Assembly (NCBI GenBank): GCA_964388665.1
Contig: CAYMBJ010000005.1
Location: forward strand, 37,597-101,596
Source: CALCCV01 sp964388665
Lineage (GTDB): Bacteria; Bdellovibrionota; Bdellovibrionia; Bdellovibrionales; Bdellovibrionaceae
DNA: 64,000 nucleotides
Reading direction: 5' to 3'
Below are positions 8,988 through 18,276 of the stretch, in pieces (position 1 is the first letter of the stretch; each line of letters opens with the position of its first letter). The translations under genes were made by a program, and so were the position numbers. A model generated the notes under the pieces. That model was not told where the DNA came from. It was given only the letters and a program-made list of their open reading frames with translations, and ran no database searches.

Positions 8988-9758
8988 ATGAAAAAAATGT
9001 TTATCGTTGCAATACTGTCAATCTGGTCCGCAGCAAATGTTGGGTGCATTTCGAAGGCGATCGAGGCTGCGATTCCACAAAAAGGCAAAGTTGCAGAAGA
9101 GGTCCGAAAGGTCAAGTCAGTTGCTATTGTTGGCTTTGATGTATTGACGTACGAACCAGCAGGGCTTGCCGCCAAAGTGGCTCCCGCAGCCAGTATGGCG
9201 AGCCAAGGTGCCAACAGGGCGAGAGTTGAAAGTGAGCTTGCAAAATCACTGTACGGTGGTTTACGAAAAGAGCTTGAAAATCAAGGGTGGAGGGTGCTGT
9301 CACTTGAAAAGGTTGTCGGTAGCCCTCTATACGCTAGCCTTTACAAAGCCAAGGGATCGAAATTGGCTGACCAACAGATAGGTCCCTCGCAAAAGCCAAA
9401 TGTGATTCGTAGTCTTCTGCGCGCAAGCAATCCTACTTACCTGTTTAAGGAAGACGAAATTCAGAACCTGACAGCTGCACTTGGGGTTGATGCAATCGTA
9501 ATTGCTAGAGTCTCTTACAACTCAGACGCAAATGACTCACTTGGTTTTGGATTGAGCAGTCGGCATTTGGCAGCCACTTTTGCATATACCATGTATGACC
9601 GTCACCTAAAGAGCCCCATCTGGTTCGATTTTGGATTTCGCGGTCCTGAATCCGAAGAAGCCATTGGCCGCATATATGGGATGGAAGACAAGGCCCTTAT
9701 TGATCGAATCGCACAGCCTGTTGGAGAAAATGCAATGCGCGATTTTTTCAAGAAGTGA
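8988..9758 (+). CDS. Predicted lipoprotein, unknown function
   Basis: A 256-residue protein with a signal peptide and an acceptable lipobox (A-N-V-G-C at about residue 20). A ribosome-binding site AGGAG precedes the ATG. The mature part has an early strand S-V-A-I-V-G-F-D and a later V-D-A-I-V-I-A-R-V strand. That alternation resembles CsgG/TolB-N-like or LPP20-like envelope proteins, where a Rossmann-like sheet computes or binds at the outer membrane. This comparison is weak. It lies 9 bases after the preceding lipoprotein gene, in the same unit. Confidence 0.6.
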   Translation: MKKMFIVAILSIWSAANVGCISKAIEAAIPQKGKVAEEVRKVKSVAIVGFDVLTYEPAGLAAKVAPAASMASQGANRARVESELAKSLYGGLRKELENQGWRVLSLEKVVGSPLYASLYKAKGSKLADQQIGPSQKPNVIRSLLRASNPTYLFKEDEIQNLTAALGVDAIVIARVSYNSDANDSLGFGLSSRHLAATFAYTMYDRHLKSPIWFDFGFRGPESEEAIGRIYGMEDKALIDRIAQPVGENAMRDFFKK

Positions 9759-9924
9759 TTTCTTGTACGAATAGGAGCCATCGTGCGAGCGCGAATTCAG
9801 GCATTGGCTGGCGAGAATTGTCGGCTAAATATTTCACTGTGTTTAAAGAGTTGTCGACCTTGATTGTCTAAATTTGATTTGAGGAACTTGGGACAAGGGC
9901 ACGATAATTGAAATATAAATCTGA

Positions 9925-10656
9925 ATGTTGGTTGCACGTGGACTCTTATTTGCCATTTTTATTACGATCTCTGGGAGCTGGTTCTTTGAAGGACAAGCCA
10001 AGAGCCTGTCCAAGGGGTTGACTAAAAGTTCGACCAAGAGTCCTTCCCCGTCACGGCCTTCGCGCAAGTTGATTTCTGGTCAGAGTCTGCACAATCGACC
10101 ATTTACCAATTACAATGCCCTAAAGGCCGCACCAAAAGAGAATTCGGCAAAAAACGCTGTGATCAAAGTCAAAGGCACAGCCAGCGAAGCAAGCGATAAG
10201 CAAACCACCTTGGATTCGTCGGATGCAGATACCGATTTAGTACTCAGTTTTAAAGACTGGCGAGAGCAAAAGGTTCGCGATGCGGTGATAAAATTGGGCG
10301 CCCTTAAACAAGAGATTGAGTCCGTCCAAAGTGTGTCAAAGTCGCGCTCGGCCGATCCGAATTTTGCAAAAGCTAGCCTTGAGGGGCAAAGTCAGGATCT
10401 CAATCAGATGATACGTTTAGAGCGCCAACTCAAAGCACAAGAGATGACCGTTGAAATTTTGCGAGATCTCACAGTTGTGGATTACCTTGTGGGTTATCTT
10501 TCTAAATTTGAAAATCAAAAGGCCGTCCTCAACTCTTTTGTCCTCTCTCTAAGTCCGGAAGAGGCCGTGGAAGTGGTGAAGGCCTACCTCAATGCCATAA
10601 AAAGACCCGAAACCACGGCGGCCGCCATGAATGAAAATCAGTCGGGTCGAAACTAG
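9925..10656 (+). CDS. Exported Ser/Lys-rich coiled-coil protein, unknown function
   Basis: A 243-residue protein with an N-terminal hydrophobic signal (about 1-25), a Ser/Lys/Thr/Pro-rich disordered segment (about 26-100) and a helical, charged C-terminal region (about 105-225) likely to form coiled coil. No family is recognised. The start ATG lacks a clear ribosome-binding site, so the exact N-terminus is uncertain, although the signal peptide argues for this one. It is separated by 166 bases from the lipoprotein gene and ends 377 bases before groES. Confidence 0.55.
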   Translation: MLVARGLLFAIFITISGSWFFEGQAKSLSKGLTKSSTKSPSPSRPSRKLISGQSLHNRPFTNYNALKAAPKENSAKNAVIKVKGTASEASDKQTTLDSSDADTDLVLSFKDWREQKVRDAVIKLGALKQEIESVQSVSKSRSADPNFAKASLEGQSQDLNQMIRLERQLKAQEMTVEILRDLTVVDYLVGYLSKFENQKAVLNSFVLSLSPEEAVEVVKAYLNAIKRPETTAAAMNENQSGRN

Positions 10657-10930
10657 GGGCCTTTCTGCAAAATGCCTACCTCCTGTGCAACGATTGGGGC
10701 AAGCATTTGGGCGGCGGAACTCTTCCTAATGGTTCGATCTGTTGGCAAATTTGTGAGAGGGCACCTTTTGAGCTCCTAATTAAAACCAAAATTGGTCAGG
10801 CTGGGCAAAATACCAATGCAATCGCTATTTACTGAATCCACTCGAGCACTTAGGTCTTCTGATCGCGTGCTGCATTTGTCAGCATCTGGGCCGAGGTTGG
10901 ACCGCTGACCAATTTCTTTACGACTTCCAC
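10657..10930. other. Non-coding stretch upstream of the groES promoter
   Basis: No reading frame with a believable start was found here. I looked specifically for a CIRCE operator (TTAGCACTC-N9-GAGTGCTAA) and did not find one. The stretch contains only loose partial repeats, such as GACC-rich segments near 10900. It most likely holds the 3' untranslated region of the preceding gene. Confidence 0.4.
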
Positions 10931-10960
10931 CTTGACAGTAAAAATAGGCGGCCCATATTA
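10931..10960 (+). promoter_or_regulatory. Sigma32 (RpoH)-like heat-shock promoter of groESL
   Basis: CTTGACA at 10931-10937 and CCCATATTA at 10952-10960 are separated by 14 bases. The RpoH consensus is about CTTGAAA, 13-15 bases, then CCCCATNTA. The match at both boxes and the spacing, 74 bases before the groES ATG, suggest heat-shock sigma control instead of HrcA/CIRCE. TTGACA alone would also serve sigma70, but the -10 box fits RpoH better. Confidence 0.6.
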
Positions 10961-11033
10961 CCGAACGGATACATTAAAAATCTAATGATTTTATGATTCT
11001 AAAGTAATGGCCCAAACCACGAGGAGGTTTATA

Positions 11034-11342
11034 ATGGCAACTACGACTAAAGATCTTGGAGTTCGTCCTCTCCATGACAGAATTCTTGTACGAAGAATGG
11101 CAGAAGAAGAAAAAACGGCGGGTGGCTTGTTCATTCCTGACACAGCCAAAGAAAAGCCTCAAAAAGGCGAAATCATTGCGACTGGAAAAGGCCGCGTAAC
11201 TGAAGACGGTAAGACTTTGCCGCTAGAAGTTCGTGCAGGCGATCGAGTTCTTTTCAGCAAATACGCTGGAACTGAATTGAAGTTAGATGGTCAAGAGTTG
11301 TTGATGATGAGAGAAGAAGACATCCTTGGTGTTTTCAACTAA
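11034..11342 (+). CDS. groS: GroES co-chaperonin
   Basis: A 102-residue 10-kDa chaperonin cap. Family features in order: V-R-P-L-H-D-R-I-L-V-R-R at the N-terminus, the mobile loop E-E-K-T-A-G-G-L-F-I-P-D that contacts GroEL, and the C-terminal E-E-D-I-L-G-V. The start is ATG 11034, preceded by GAGGAGG; an in-frame upstream start at 11007 lacks support. GroEL follows after 128 bases, longer than usual, with an AT-rich spacer. The two act together in cytoplasmic protein folding. Confidence 0.97.
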   Translation: MATTTKDLGVRPLHDRILVRRMAEEEKTAGGLFIPDTAKEKPQKGEIIATGKGRVTEDGKTLPLEVRAGDRVLFSKYAGTELKLDGQELLMMREEDILGVFN

Positions 11343-11470
11343 ATTTTTCGACTGAGATTACAGAGACCATGTTGGGATCTGCAGTCTTTTTGATTCTATT
11401 TTTTAATATTTAGATTTCATAAATAAAAATTTTTCTGAATGAATTCATTTAGAATTTAAGGAGCTTAAAA

Positions 11471-13126
11471 ATGAGTAAAGAATTACGTTTTTCTGAAGAA
11501 GCAAGAGCCCATATTTTGAAGGGTGTAAACACTCTTGCAAATGCAGTTAAGGTGACGTTGGGACCTAAAGGACGCAATGTTGTGATTGAAAAATCTTTTG
11601 GCTCACCGCTAATCACCAAAGATGGCGTGACTGTTGCTAAAGAAATCGAACTTGAAAACAAGTTTGAAAACATGGGCGCGCAAATGGTTAAGGAAGTGGC
11701 TTCTAAGACCAATGACGAAGCTGGTGATGGGACGACAACTGCAACGGTTTTGGCTCAGGCCATTTACCGTGAAGGAGCTAAAATCGTAACTGCTGGTCAC
11801 AATCCAATGGCTCTCAAGCGTGGTATTGATAAAGCAGTTAAGATTGTAGTCGACGAACTTAAAGACATGTCCAAGGCGATCAAAAGCTCTCAAGAAATTG
11901 AGCAAGTTGGAACCATCTCTGCTAACAACGATCCTGAAATCGGCAAAATGCTTGCTGATGCCATGGACAAAGTTGGCCGCGAAGGTGTTATCACCATCGA
12001 AGAATCAAAAACTGCAAAAACTGAAGTTACAGTTGTTGAAGGTATGCAATTTGACCGTGGTTACTTGTCTCCATACTTTGTAACTAACCCTGAAAGAATG
12101 GAAGCTGTTCTTGAGAACGCATACATTCTGATTTTCGACAAAAAAATCACCAACATGAAAGACATGCTGACAATCTTGGAGCCTGTTGCAAAACAAGGCC
12201 GTCCGTTGATGATCATTGCTGAAGACGTTGAGGGCGAAGCTCTTGCAACTTTGGTTGTGAACAGACTGCGTGGCACATTGCAAGTAGCGGCAGTGAAAGC
12301 TCCTGGCTTTGGCGATCGACGAAAAGCTATGTTGGAAGACATCGCAATTTTGACAAACGCAAAAGTCATCTCCGAGGACATCGGTCGCAAGCTTGAGCAA
12401 GCGACTATTGAAGACCTTGGTGTTGCAAAACGCATCGTCATCGACAAAGACAACACAACTATCATTGATGGATCAGGCAAAAAAGCCGACATCCAGGCTC
12501 GCGTTGGTCAAATCAAAGCTCAAATCGAAGAGACAACTTCAGACTACGACAAAGAGAAGTTGAAAGAGCGATTGGCTAAGTTGTCTGGTGGTGTTGCTGT
12601 TATTCACGTAGGCGCTCCTTCAGAAGTTGAAATGAAAGAGAAAAAAGCTCGCGTAGAAGATGCTTTGAACGCAACTCGCGCAGCAGTTGAAGAGGGTATC
12701 GTGGCCGGCGGCGGAACAGCTCTCTTGCGAGCTGCTTCAAAAATCGAAAAAACAAAATTTGACGAAGAAGAGCGTTGGGGTGCCAACATCATCAAGCGTG
12801 CTTGCGAAGAGCCAATTCGTCAGATCGCATTCAATGCAGGTCTTGACGGCGCCATCGTATTGGACCGCGTAATGAACAACAAAGCTCCAGGATGGGGATA
12901 CAATGCATTCACTAGCGAATACACTGATCTCTTAAAAGATGGTGTTATTGATCCAGCTAAAGTGGTTCGTTGTGCTCTTGAAAATGCAGCTTCTGTTTCT
13001 TCTTTGATGCTTACGACTGAGACCATGATTGCTGAAGCTCCTAAAAAGGACGAAGCAAAAATGCCAGGCGGTGGCGGCGGAATGGGCGGAATGGGCGGCA
13101 TGGGTGGAATGGGCGACATGATGTAA
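11471..13126 (+). CDS. groL: GroEL chaperonin (60 kDa)
   Basis: A 551-residue chaperonin of usual length. It shows the ATP-binding D-G-T-T-T-A-T near residue 87, A-P-G-F-G-D-R in the apical region, G-G-G-T-A-L near 414, and a Gly/Met-rich C-terminal tail of GGM-type repeats. An AAGGAG ribosome-binding site precedes the ATG. It is co-transcribed with groES, presumably from the promoter at 10931-10960. Confidence 0.98.
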   Translation: MSKELRFSEEARAHILKGVNTLANAVKVTLGPKGRNVVIEKSFGSPLITKDGVTVAKEIELENKFENMGAQMVKEVASKTNDEAGDGTTTATVLAQAIYREGAKIVTAGHNPMALKRGIDKAVKIVVDELKDMSKAIKSSQEIEQVGTISANNDPEIGKMLADAMDKVGREGVITIEESKTAKTEVTVVEGMQFDRGYLSPYFVTNPERMEAVLENAYILIFDKKITNMKDMLTILEPVAKQGRPLMIIAEDVEGEALATLVVNRLRGTLQVAAVKAPGFGDRRKAMLEDIAILTNAKVISEDIGRKLEQATIEDLGVAKRIVIDKDNTTIIDGSGKKADIQARVGQIKAQIEETTSDYDKEKLKERLAKLSGGVAVIHVGAPSEVEMKEKKARVEDALNATRAAVEEGIVAGGGTALLRAASKIEKTKFDEEERWGANIIKRACEEPIRQIAFNAGLDGAIVLDRVMNNKAPGWGYNAFTSEYTDLLKDGVIDPAKVVRCALENAASVSSLMLTTETMIAEAPKKDEAKMPGGGGGMGGMGGMGGMGDMM

Positions 13127-13150
13127 TGTCCCCAGCACTCGGTGCTGACA

Positions 13151-13175
13151 GCGCAGCTCAGTTACAGAGCTGCGC
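13151..13175 (+). terminator. Hairpin downstream of groEL
   Basis: GCGCAGCTC (13151-13159) and GAGCTGCGC (13167-13175) form a perfect 9-base stem with a 7-base loop, 25 bases after the groEL stop. A smaller stem AGCAC/GTGCT lies just before it. No U-run follows directly; a T-rich tract appears only near 13278. This is probably an mRNA-stabilising or Rho-assisted 3' end. Confidence 0.5.
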
Positions 13176-13311
13176 CAACTTTGCAGCAGCTTGATTTTGC
13201 CGAGCTGCTCGAGTTAATGGCCTCTACTTTTATCTACCAGGGATGCAAATCCCCGGCAGATCATGAGAGTGTGGGGGCTTTTTTTATTTTAGTCCCTTTA
13301 CAAGAGTGGGT

Positions 13312-13812
13312 TTACAAGAGCGTGATGCCACTGGCTACAAAGGAGCGGATCACCTTAGGGCTTTTGATTGCATCCACCTGCTCTTTTGGCGCGCCAGCAT
13401 CCTTCAGATAATGCCTTTGGCTGGCGACCGACTCCGTCTTTTCTTCAATGACTCCCTGAGCCCGTACCTTTAGGCCGCGCGAATCCTTAGGCACAAAAAA
13501 GCCATAATCTTTAAAGGTCATACGCATGGACTCTTTGCCATCGGTCACGGTCATCCAGCAGCCCTTCTTTTGACAGACCATGGCCACCTCAGCTTCCACT
13601 AGCACCTCTTCGCCGATTTTCTTAGCGGTCGCTTGTGTGAGTGTGATGGGGTCCTGAAGGGTGATGGGGGCGCCAAGACTCTTTGGAACTGCTTTGTCCA
13701 TGGCGACTGCGTCTGCGCCCCGCGCCAGAGCTGGAGCTAGCGCTACAGCCAGAGTCAGCATGAGAGCTAGCTTGAACATCGAGACACCCACTTCAGATTT
13801 AAATTTATGCAT
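13312..13812 (-). CDS. Exported DUF4920-like protein
   Basis: A 166-residue protein. The start is ATG 13812, preceded by AAAGGAA; more upstream in-frame starts add a non-signal-like extension. A signal peptide lies at about residues 12-32, cleaved near Ala-Arg-Gly-Ala. The core motif C-Q-K-K-G-C-W-M-T-V then F-K-D-Y-G-F-F-V-P matches the DUF4920 family of periplasmic proteins of unknown function. The C-x4-C pair suggests metal binding or redox. It is divergent from the FG-GAP gene, the two starts being 91 bases apart. Confidence 0.75.
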   Translation of the reverse strand: MHKFKSEVGVSMFKLALMLTLAVALAPALARGADAVAMDKAVPKSLGAPITLQDPITLTQATAKKIGEEVLVEAEVAMVCQKKGCWMTVTDGKESMRMTFKDYGFFVPKDSRGLKVRAQGVIEEKTESVASQRHYLKDAGAPKEQVDAIKSPKVIRSFVASGITLL

Positions 13813-13903
13813 AAAATTCCTTTCGATTTTTTTGAACATTTTTCGCATATGAGTCCATATTGTCAATTTTAGTATATAGTACCAGGAGCTTTTAGGGGGA
13901 GTT

Positions 13904-15172
13904 ATGCGCAATAAGTGTAGGGAATTTGGTTCATCTGTAGCGAATGGGGCAGGGCTGCCAGGAGTGTTGGTAGTCTTTTTTCTACTCAATTTGGCAGCGG
14001 GGCCAGCGCCCGCAGCACAAGCATGGACCACGCACATATTAGATAATAAATCTGATGGCGTTGATGGTGTCGACATGCATGTGGACTCGCGAGGATATTT
14101 TTTTATGGTAGCGCCCTGGGAAGACACTGGAGAAATTCGTCTCTACCTACAAAAACAAAGATCTAAATTAAATTCCGCATGGGTTGTGACCACGATCAAT
14201 GCCAGGAGCCGCCTGAAAGGGGCCGAAGATGCCCGGTTTATTGATACTGGTGGTGACGGAAATGTGGACGGCGTGGTGGTTGCCACCGAAAAGGGCGAGC
14301 GCGGTCTGTATCTTTTTACACCCAAAGACGCAGATTTGGCGACAAAGGGGCCATGGAATGTCGAGAGGCTGACCCCAAGCAATGAAACGGTCGCCTATTT
14401 GCACATGGGAGTGAAGGATCTTGATGGCGACGGCGCCCAAGAGATCATTGCAGGTTCTAAGGATAAAGATGGCTCCAGTGCTCATCTGTACTATTTGTTT
14501 TCGAAAATTGTAAATGGCAAGAGGGTTTGGCAGCGCACCGAATTGAGCTCGGTGGCAGACCGTACGCGAAATATTGTGTTCGCGGATTTAGATGGAAACA
14601 AATATCAAGATGTCATCATCAGCGACAATAAGGGGATTCACGCTTATATGCACCCGGGAGCCACGGCCAACTCGGGGTCGCGGTGGCAAATTCAAACAAT
14701 CACCAGCAAGCCAGGAAATTTGGCCATTTGCTCCATTGGAGGTGAAGAGCAACTTGTGACCACGGTCTCTCGCAACCAGCTGGACAAATACGCGGGACAG
14801 ATATTTGCCTTGAACCACATATTAACTCAACCTGAAGTCGTGCCACTGGTTTCAATCAATCCGGCACCAGTCAACCTTAGCACTGTGATCCCCAAAGCCG
14901 TGACCTGTGGGGATTTGAACAACGACGGTCTGCAAGACTTGGTGATCGTCATTTCAGAGGGCGGTGCTGGCGCCTTTGTGGCTCTACAAAATTCAGACGG
15001 GACCTGGAAGATGGAAGCGGCCGGCCCCTATGCAGAGTCCAATAAATACGACAACTCCGTGCTCTTTGATGTAGATGGCGACGGGGATCTTGATATCCTC
15101 ACCGGCGACGAGACTCAAAAAGATCTCAAGGGCAAGGGCGTGATGTGGATAGAGAATCCACACATTCGCTAA
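13904..15172 (+). CDS. Exported FG-GAP/VCBS-repeat protein
   Basis: A 422-residue protein with AGGGGGAG before the ATG and a signal peptide (hydrophobic about 20-33, cleaved near Ala-Gln-Ala). The mature protein repeats calcium-binding loops of the D-x-D-x-D-G type: D-L-D-G-D-G at about 172, D-L-D-G-N at about 228, D-L-N-N-D-G at about 338 and D-V-D-G-D-G-D at about 386. This is a beta-propeller arrangement used in extracellular or surface proteins. The substrate is unknown. Its 3' end overlaps the convergent gene by 4 bases. Confidence 0.75.
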   Translation: MRNKCREFGSSVANGAGLPGVLVVFFLLNLAAGPAPAAQAWTTHILDNKSDGVDGVDMHVDSRGYFFMVAPWEDTGEIRLYLQKQRSKLNSAWVVTTINARSRLKGAEDARFIDTGGDGNVDGVVVATEKGERGLYLFTPKDADLATKGPWNVERLTPSNETVAYLHMGVKDLDGDGAQEIIAGSKDKDGSSAHLYYLFSKIVNGKRVWQRTELSSVADRTRNIVFADLDGNKYQDVIISDNKGIHAYMHPGATANSGSRWQIQTITSKPGNLAICSIGGEEQLVTTVSRNQLDKYAGQIFALNHILTQPEVVPLVSINPAPVNLSTVIPKAVTCGDLNNDGLQDLVIVISEGGAGAFVALQNSDGTWKMEAAGPYAESNKYDNSVLFDVDGDGDLDILTGDETQKDLKGKGVMWIENPHIR

Positions 15173-17115
15173 AACTGATAGTTGATACCACAGAGTATAG
15201 AAAGAAGCCTGTGACTTGCCGATGTTGCGGCGTCGGTGCGGTCACCGGGTCCAAGAAAATCATTTTTATAAGTTTCAAAGTCGAGCTGGCCAATCAGCCC
15301 AAGTCGCTCGCTCCAAGGATATAGCCCGTAAATTCCAAATTGATAGCTTCTGGTGCCACTGTAGGTTCCAGAAGATCTTCCGCTCTCTTCAACTGTATTG
15401 GTGAGAAAGTAATTGAATCTGGCGCCGAGGGTTACTGGAAACTGTGGCGCCAAACTCAATTGACCCACCATTCCCAACACAGCGCCACCGTAGTGCATGT
15501 TTGTTACGGTAACGGGAGTGTTCTCCGAAACCACAGATAGAAATTGTGAAAAGCCCAATTCGGCGCGAAACTTCGATCCCCAGAAGTCGTCATTTAGCAA
15601 GAAATTATAGCCCACGCCTAATTTATAATTGGCCAAATAGTAATCCAACTTAGATGGACTGCTTGAAGCTGAAGGATTGGTGCTTGAAAAGAAACTTTGT
15701 TTTGTCCCTAAGAATAAATACCAAAGCTCCGACAACCAAATCTCGCCAGTAAAAGCTAGATTTGGTGCCAGATTCTGATTCGTTGTCAGAGCACCTTCGC
15801 TTTGCGTATCAATGGAATTACCATATTGAGCGATGCCGCCCAGAAAACTCAAACTTCCATACTGTGGTTTGCGGGGTGGCAGCCACTCCTGTGGATTCTC
15901 GCCGTACACTTGATTTTGACCACGCAAACCAGGGGCGTCGACAATTCCCGAGTCTGTGCGTGCTAGGCCATAGTTCACAGGTTCTTTCGGTAAAACTTTT
16001 TTTCCGGACTGAATAACGCCCGGCTCTGCTTCAAAAAGAATCTTTGCAAATGATCCAGAGCCGTCCACTTTGGTGACTGAAATGCGACCGAGAATCACCT
16101 TCTCGTGGCGTGTGATAAATTCCAACTTAGGATGGCGCTCTAAGCTGATCACTTGACCCACATTGAGCTCGTCACCGACTTTAAGTCCTTGAGCTGAGCC
16201 TAGATTAAGAGTCACATCCTTGCCCTTGCGACTCATGATCATTGCCACATAGGGCAGCTGAGCCTTTAGGCGATCATAAATCTCCGAGACCTTTTCGTTA
16301 ACCTCGGAAAGATCCTTTTTTTGAAAGTCGCGTTCCTCGATAAGACCCAAAATTTTAAAGTCTCGACAACTCAATAGGGCAATGGTCATTGTCATTCCGC
16401 CCACTCCGCGAATCAATCGCCCAGATAGCAGCGCATCGGAGTTGGCTCGGGCACATGCCAGCTGGCGCGCTTCGTAGTTGTCAAAAATTTCGTTAAAACC
16501 AAATTTTGAATCAGTGGCTTCTAGCAGGCTCCACTGTAGATCATTATGAATCTTTTCCTTGAGGCGTGTTCGAATGGCCTCTGCATAGATATCACTGACA
16601 TTGTCTTTAATGCCAACAACACTCATGGTGCGAATGTTCAGAAGGGCATCGGCAGTATTGGTGTAGGTAACCAGCTCCTTTGAATTCGAGAACTGAGACT
16701 TGATCGGCGGAGGCGTTGCCAGCTTTTGTTTTTCTGAATCTGGTCTCTTTGCTTTGGCGGGCGGCTTTGTCTTTGAGGACTTTCTCGCTTTGGCGCTCCC
16801 TGATTGAGTATTTGAAAACTCACTTGTTTCGCGGGGTACTGAAAAGGGATCGCTCTCAATAAGCTGTATGGGCACCTCAACGGCCGTGGGCGTACCATTG
16901 GTTTCTGGTGGCTCGGATGATGATGTGGTGGTGCTAAGCTCGCCAGTATCGTTGCGCTCCCCCTTGCTCGGAGCCACCGAATTGGGAGTGAGATCTTCAG
17001 GTTCTGCAATGCCCGTGTCTGAATTGGGGGCTCCCTGCGCCATCAAGCATAATGCAAAAGCAGTGAATGCAAAGAAAATTCGGATGTTTTCAAGTTTGCG
17101 GATGGCAGGGCTCAT
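15169..17115 (-). CDS. Large envelope protein: FlgT-like domain plus C-terminal beta-rich domain
   Basis: A 648-residue protein from ATG 17115, which follows GGAGAG; the frame extends further upstream but without a signal. A signal peptide (about 8-29) is followed by a Pro/Ser/Thr/Lys-rich linker (about 30-135) and then a CsgG/FlgT-like section (about 160-385). That section includes V-T-L-N-L-G-S-A-Q-G-L-K-V-G-D, seen in FlgT and related proteins. The final about 240 residues consist of alternating hydrophobic strands ending in Y-Q-F, typical of an outer-membrane barrel. It may assemble into or scaffold an envelope structure; the partner is unknown. It converges with the FG-GAP gene. Confidence 0.6.
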   Translation of the reverse strand: MSPAIRKLENIRIFFAFTAFALCLMAQGAPNSDTGIAEPEDLTPNSVAPSKGERNDTGELSTTTSSSEPPETNGTPTAVEVPIQLIESDPFSVPRETSEFSNTQSGSAKARKSSKTKPPAKAKRPDSEKQKLATPPPIKSQFSNSKELVTYTNTADALLNIRTMSVVGIKDNVSDIYAEAIRTRLKEKIHNDLQWSLLEATDSKFGFNEIFDNYEARQLACARANSDALLSGRLIRGVGGMTMTIALLSCRDFKILGLIEERDFQKKDLSEVNEKVSEIYDRLKAQLPYVAMIMSRKGKDVTLNLGSAQGLKVGDELNVGQVISLERHPKLEFITRHEKVILGRISVTKVDGSGSFAKILFEAEPGVIQSGKKVLPKEPVNYGLARTDSGIVDAPGLRGQNQVYGENPQEWLPPRKPQYGSLSFLGGIAQYGNSIDTQSEGALTTNQNLAPNLAFTGEIWLSELWYLFLGTKQSFFSSTNPSASSSPSKLDYYLANYKLGVGYNFLLNDDFWGSKFRAELGFSQFLSVVSENTPVTVTNMHYGGAVLGMVGQLSLAPQFPVTLGARFNYFLTNTVEESGRSSGTYSGTRSYQFGIYGLYPWSERLGLIGQLDFETYKNDFLGPGDRTDAATSASHRLLSILCGINYQF

Positions 17116-17274
17116 GGTTTTGACTCTCCTTCTCCCATTTTCACTTACTTGGGTCAAAGTGCCTAGTCACGAGGACCCTCTCTGGACTTTGCGCCAGTGA
17201 TAAAAATGCAAATATTTTCACTTCCAGACCTTGGGAGCCTATGCACCTCTGAGGGAAAGGACTATCGTTAATGT

Positions 17275-17679
17275 ATGAGCTTTAAATTTGCGATTATCGA
17301 AGATGCTAGTTTTGTAAGGGTGCTGCTGCGAAGTTGCTTTGAAGAGGCTGGTGGCAGCTGTCTCTTTGAGGGTGCCTCGGGAGAGATTGGTGCTGCGGAG
17401 CTGGGTCACATTCCAAACTTGGACATCGCTGTGATTGATTTTGTATTGCCAAAAACTAATGGCTTGGATTTGGCGCAAAAGATCCGCGAGAAAAGTCCCA
17501 CCACCATTCTGATTGGCTGCACATCACTCGACAAGGCGATCTATGAATCGCGCTCCAAGGATTTGGGATTCTACAAGATATTGCAGAAGCCATTTAGCAA
17601 GGGTCAGATATTTGAACTTACTGCGGAGCTGGGATTTTCGAGGCCTGTCAGCAAAGCCCAGCAGGCAAAGAGCACGTGA
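17275..17679 (+). CDS. Stand-alone response-regulator receiver domain
   Basis: A 134-residue CheY-like protein. The acidic pair E-D follows the first strand, the phospho-acceptor Asp lies in V-I-D-F-V-L-P at about residue 60, the conserved Thr/Ser position is in G-C-T-S at about 83, and the conserved Lys is in Q-K-P-F at about 104. There is no output domain, so it would act by protein contact. ATG 17275 is overlapped by an earlier ATG at 17271 that stops at once. No histidine kinase is encoded nearby. Confidence 0.8.
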   Translation: MSFKFAIIEDASFVRVLLRSCFEEAGGSCLFEGASGEIGAAELGHIPNLDIAVIDFVLPKTNGLDLAQKIREKSPTTILIGCTSLDKAIYESRSKDLGFYKILQKPFSKGQIFELTAELGFSRPVSKAQQAKST

Positions 17680-17729
17680 TCTATGACTGATTTGATGAAA
17701 AGTGAAAGAATAAAAAAAGAGGAAGATCG

Positions 17730-17957
17730 ATGATATCTGAGCTATTTTTTGTAATTAAGGTATTTGTGACTTCTCTAGTCGTGGTGTCCATCATGAAACT
17801 CGAGTGGCGTGGCCATACCATCGAAGACCACGTCCGCAGTAGCGTCATTGAAACTCGCATCTTGCCCTACCTGCACGATGTTGCCAAAGGTGCAAATCGG
17901 GCTATAGATGATCTCCATCGCAAGATCGCCGCGCGCGAAGCAGCGATGAAAAATTAA
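17730..17957 (+). CDS. Small membrane protein, unknown function
   Basis: A 75-residue protein with GAGGAAG before the ATG. One N-terminal membrane helix (about 4-22) is followed by a charged, probably cytoplasmic helical segment with H-D-V-A-K-G-A-N-R-A-I-D-D-L. No family is recognised. It follows the receiver gene by 50 bases and may share its transcript. Confidence 0.6.
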   Translation: MISELFFVIKVFVTSLVVVSIMKLEWRGHTIEDHVRSSVIETRILPYLHDVAKGANRAIDDLHRKIAAREAAMKN

Positions 17958-17975
17958 GAGTATGTGGGGTCTTAC

Positions 17976-18215
17976 TTACCTTTTTGTGTTCTCGTTGATA
18001 TTAACACGGTGAGCATGACCTGTAACAGATATACCAGGCTTGTCCCCCAGTCGCTTATCGCAGGGGCTGGCAGTCTTATAGCCAAGTGGAAGTTTATTAG
18101 CCGCATTCGCATTGGCAGTGGTATACGTTGAACTTCTGGTGGAAATTGATTGAGCATTTGCATTGAGGGCGCCGAGTAGGGCGAAGCCAACTAAAAGCGT
18201 AGATAGTGTTTTCAT
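17976..18215 (-). CDS. Small exported protein, unknown function
   Basis: A 79-residue protein from ATG 18215, with an ideal AGGAGG ribosome-binding site 6 bases upstream. Residues 1-21 are a signal peptide cleaved after A-N-A. The mature part (about 57 residues) is Ser/Thr/Asn/Ala-rich with a single cysteine, and ends in a basic tail. Nothing similar is recognised. The strong ribosome-binding site and the structured upstream region (18277-18398) suggest a well-expressed, regulated secreted peptide. Confidence 0.65.
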   Translation of the reverse strand: MKTLSTLLVGFALLGALNANAQSISTRSSTYTTANANAANKLPLGYKTASPCDKRLGDKPGISVTGHAHRVNINENTKR

Positions 18216-18276
18216 AAGTTCAAACCTCCTAAATGAGAATGGCTGGTTAGGCCGTGCATCTTGGTTTTGGTGAATT

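Noticed and set aside
9783..9863. A 26-codon frame from GTG 9783 with AGGAG upstream
   Set aside because: The peptide has no hydrophobic or structured character, many Arg and Cys residues, and nothing supports it beyond a possible ribosome-binding site.
10657..10930. CIRCE operator upstream of groES
   Set aside because: A GAGCAC segment is present near 10840, but the required 9-base inverted arms with a 9-base spacer are not.
13142..13411. An 89-codon plus-strand frame after groEL
   Set aside because: It covers the groEL 3' hairpins and the 3' end of the convergent gene, and has no ribosome-binding site.
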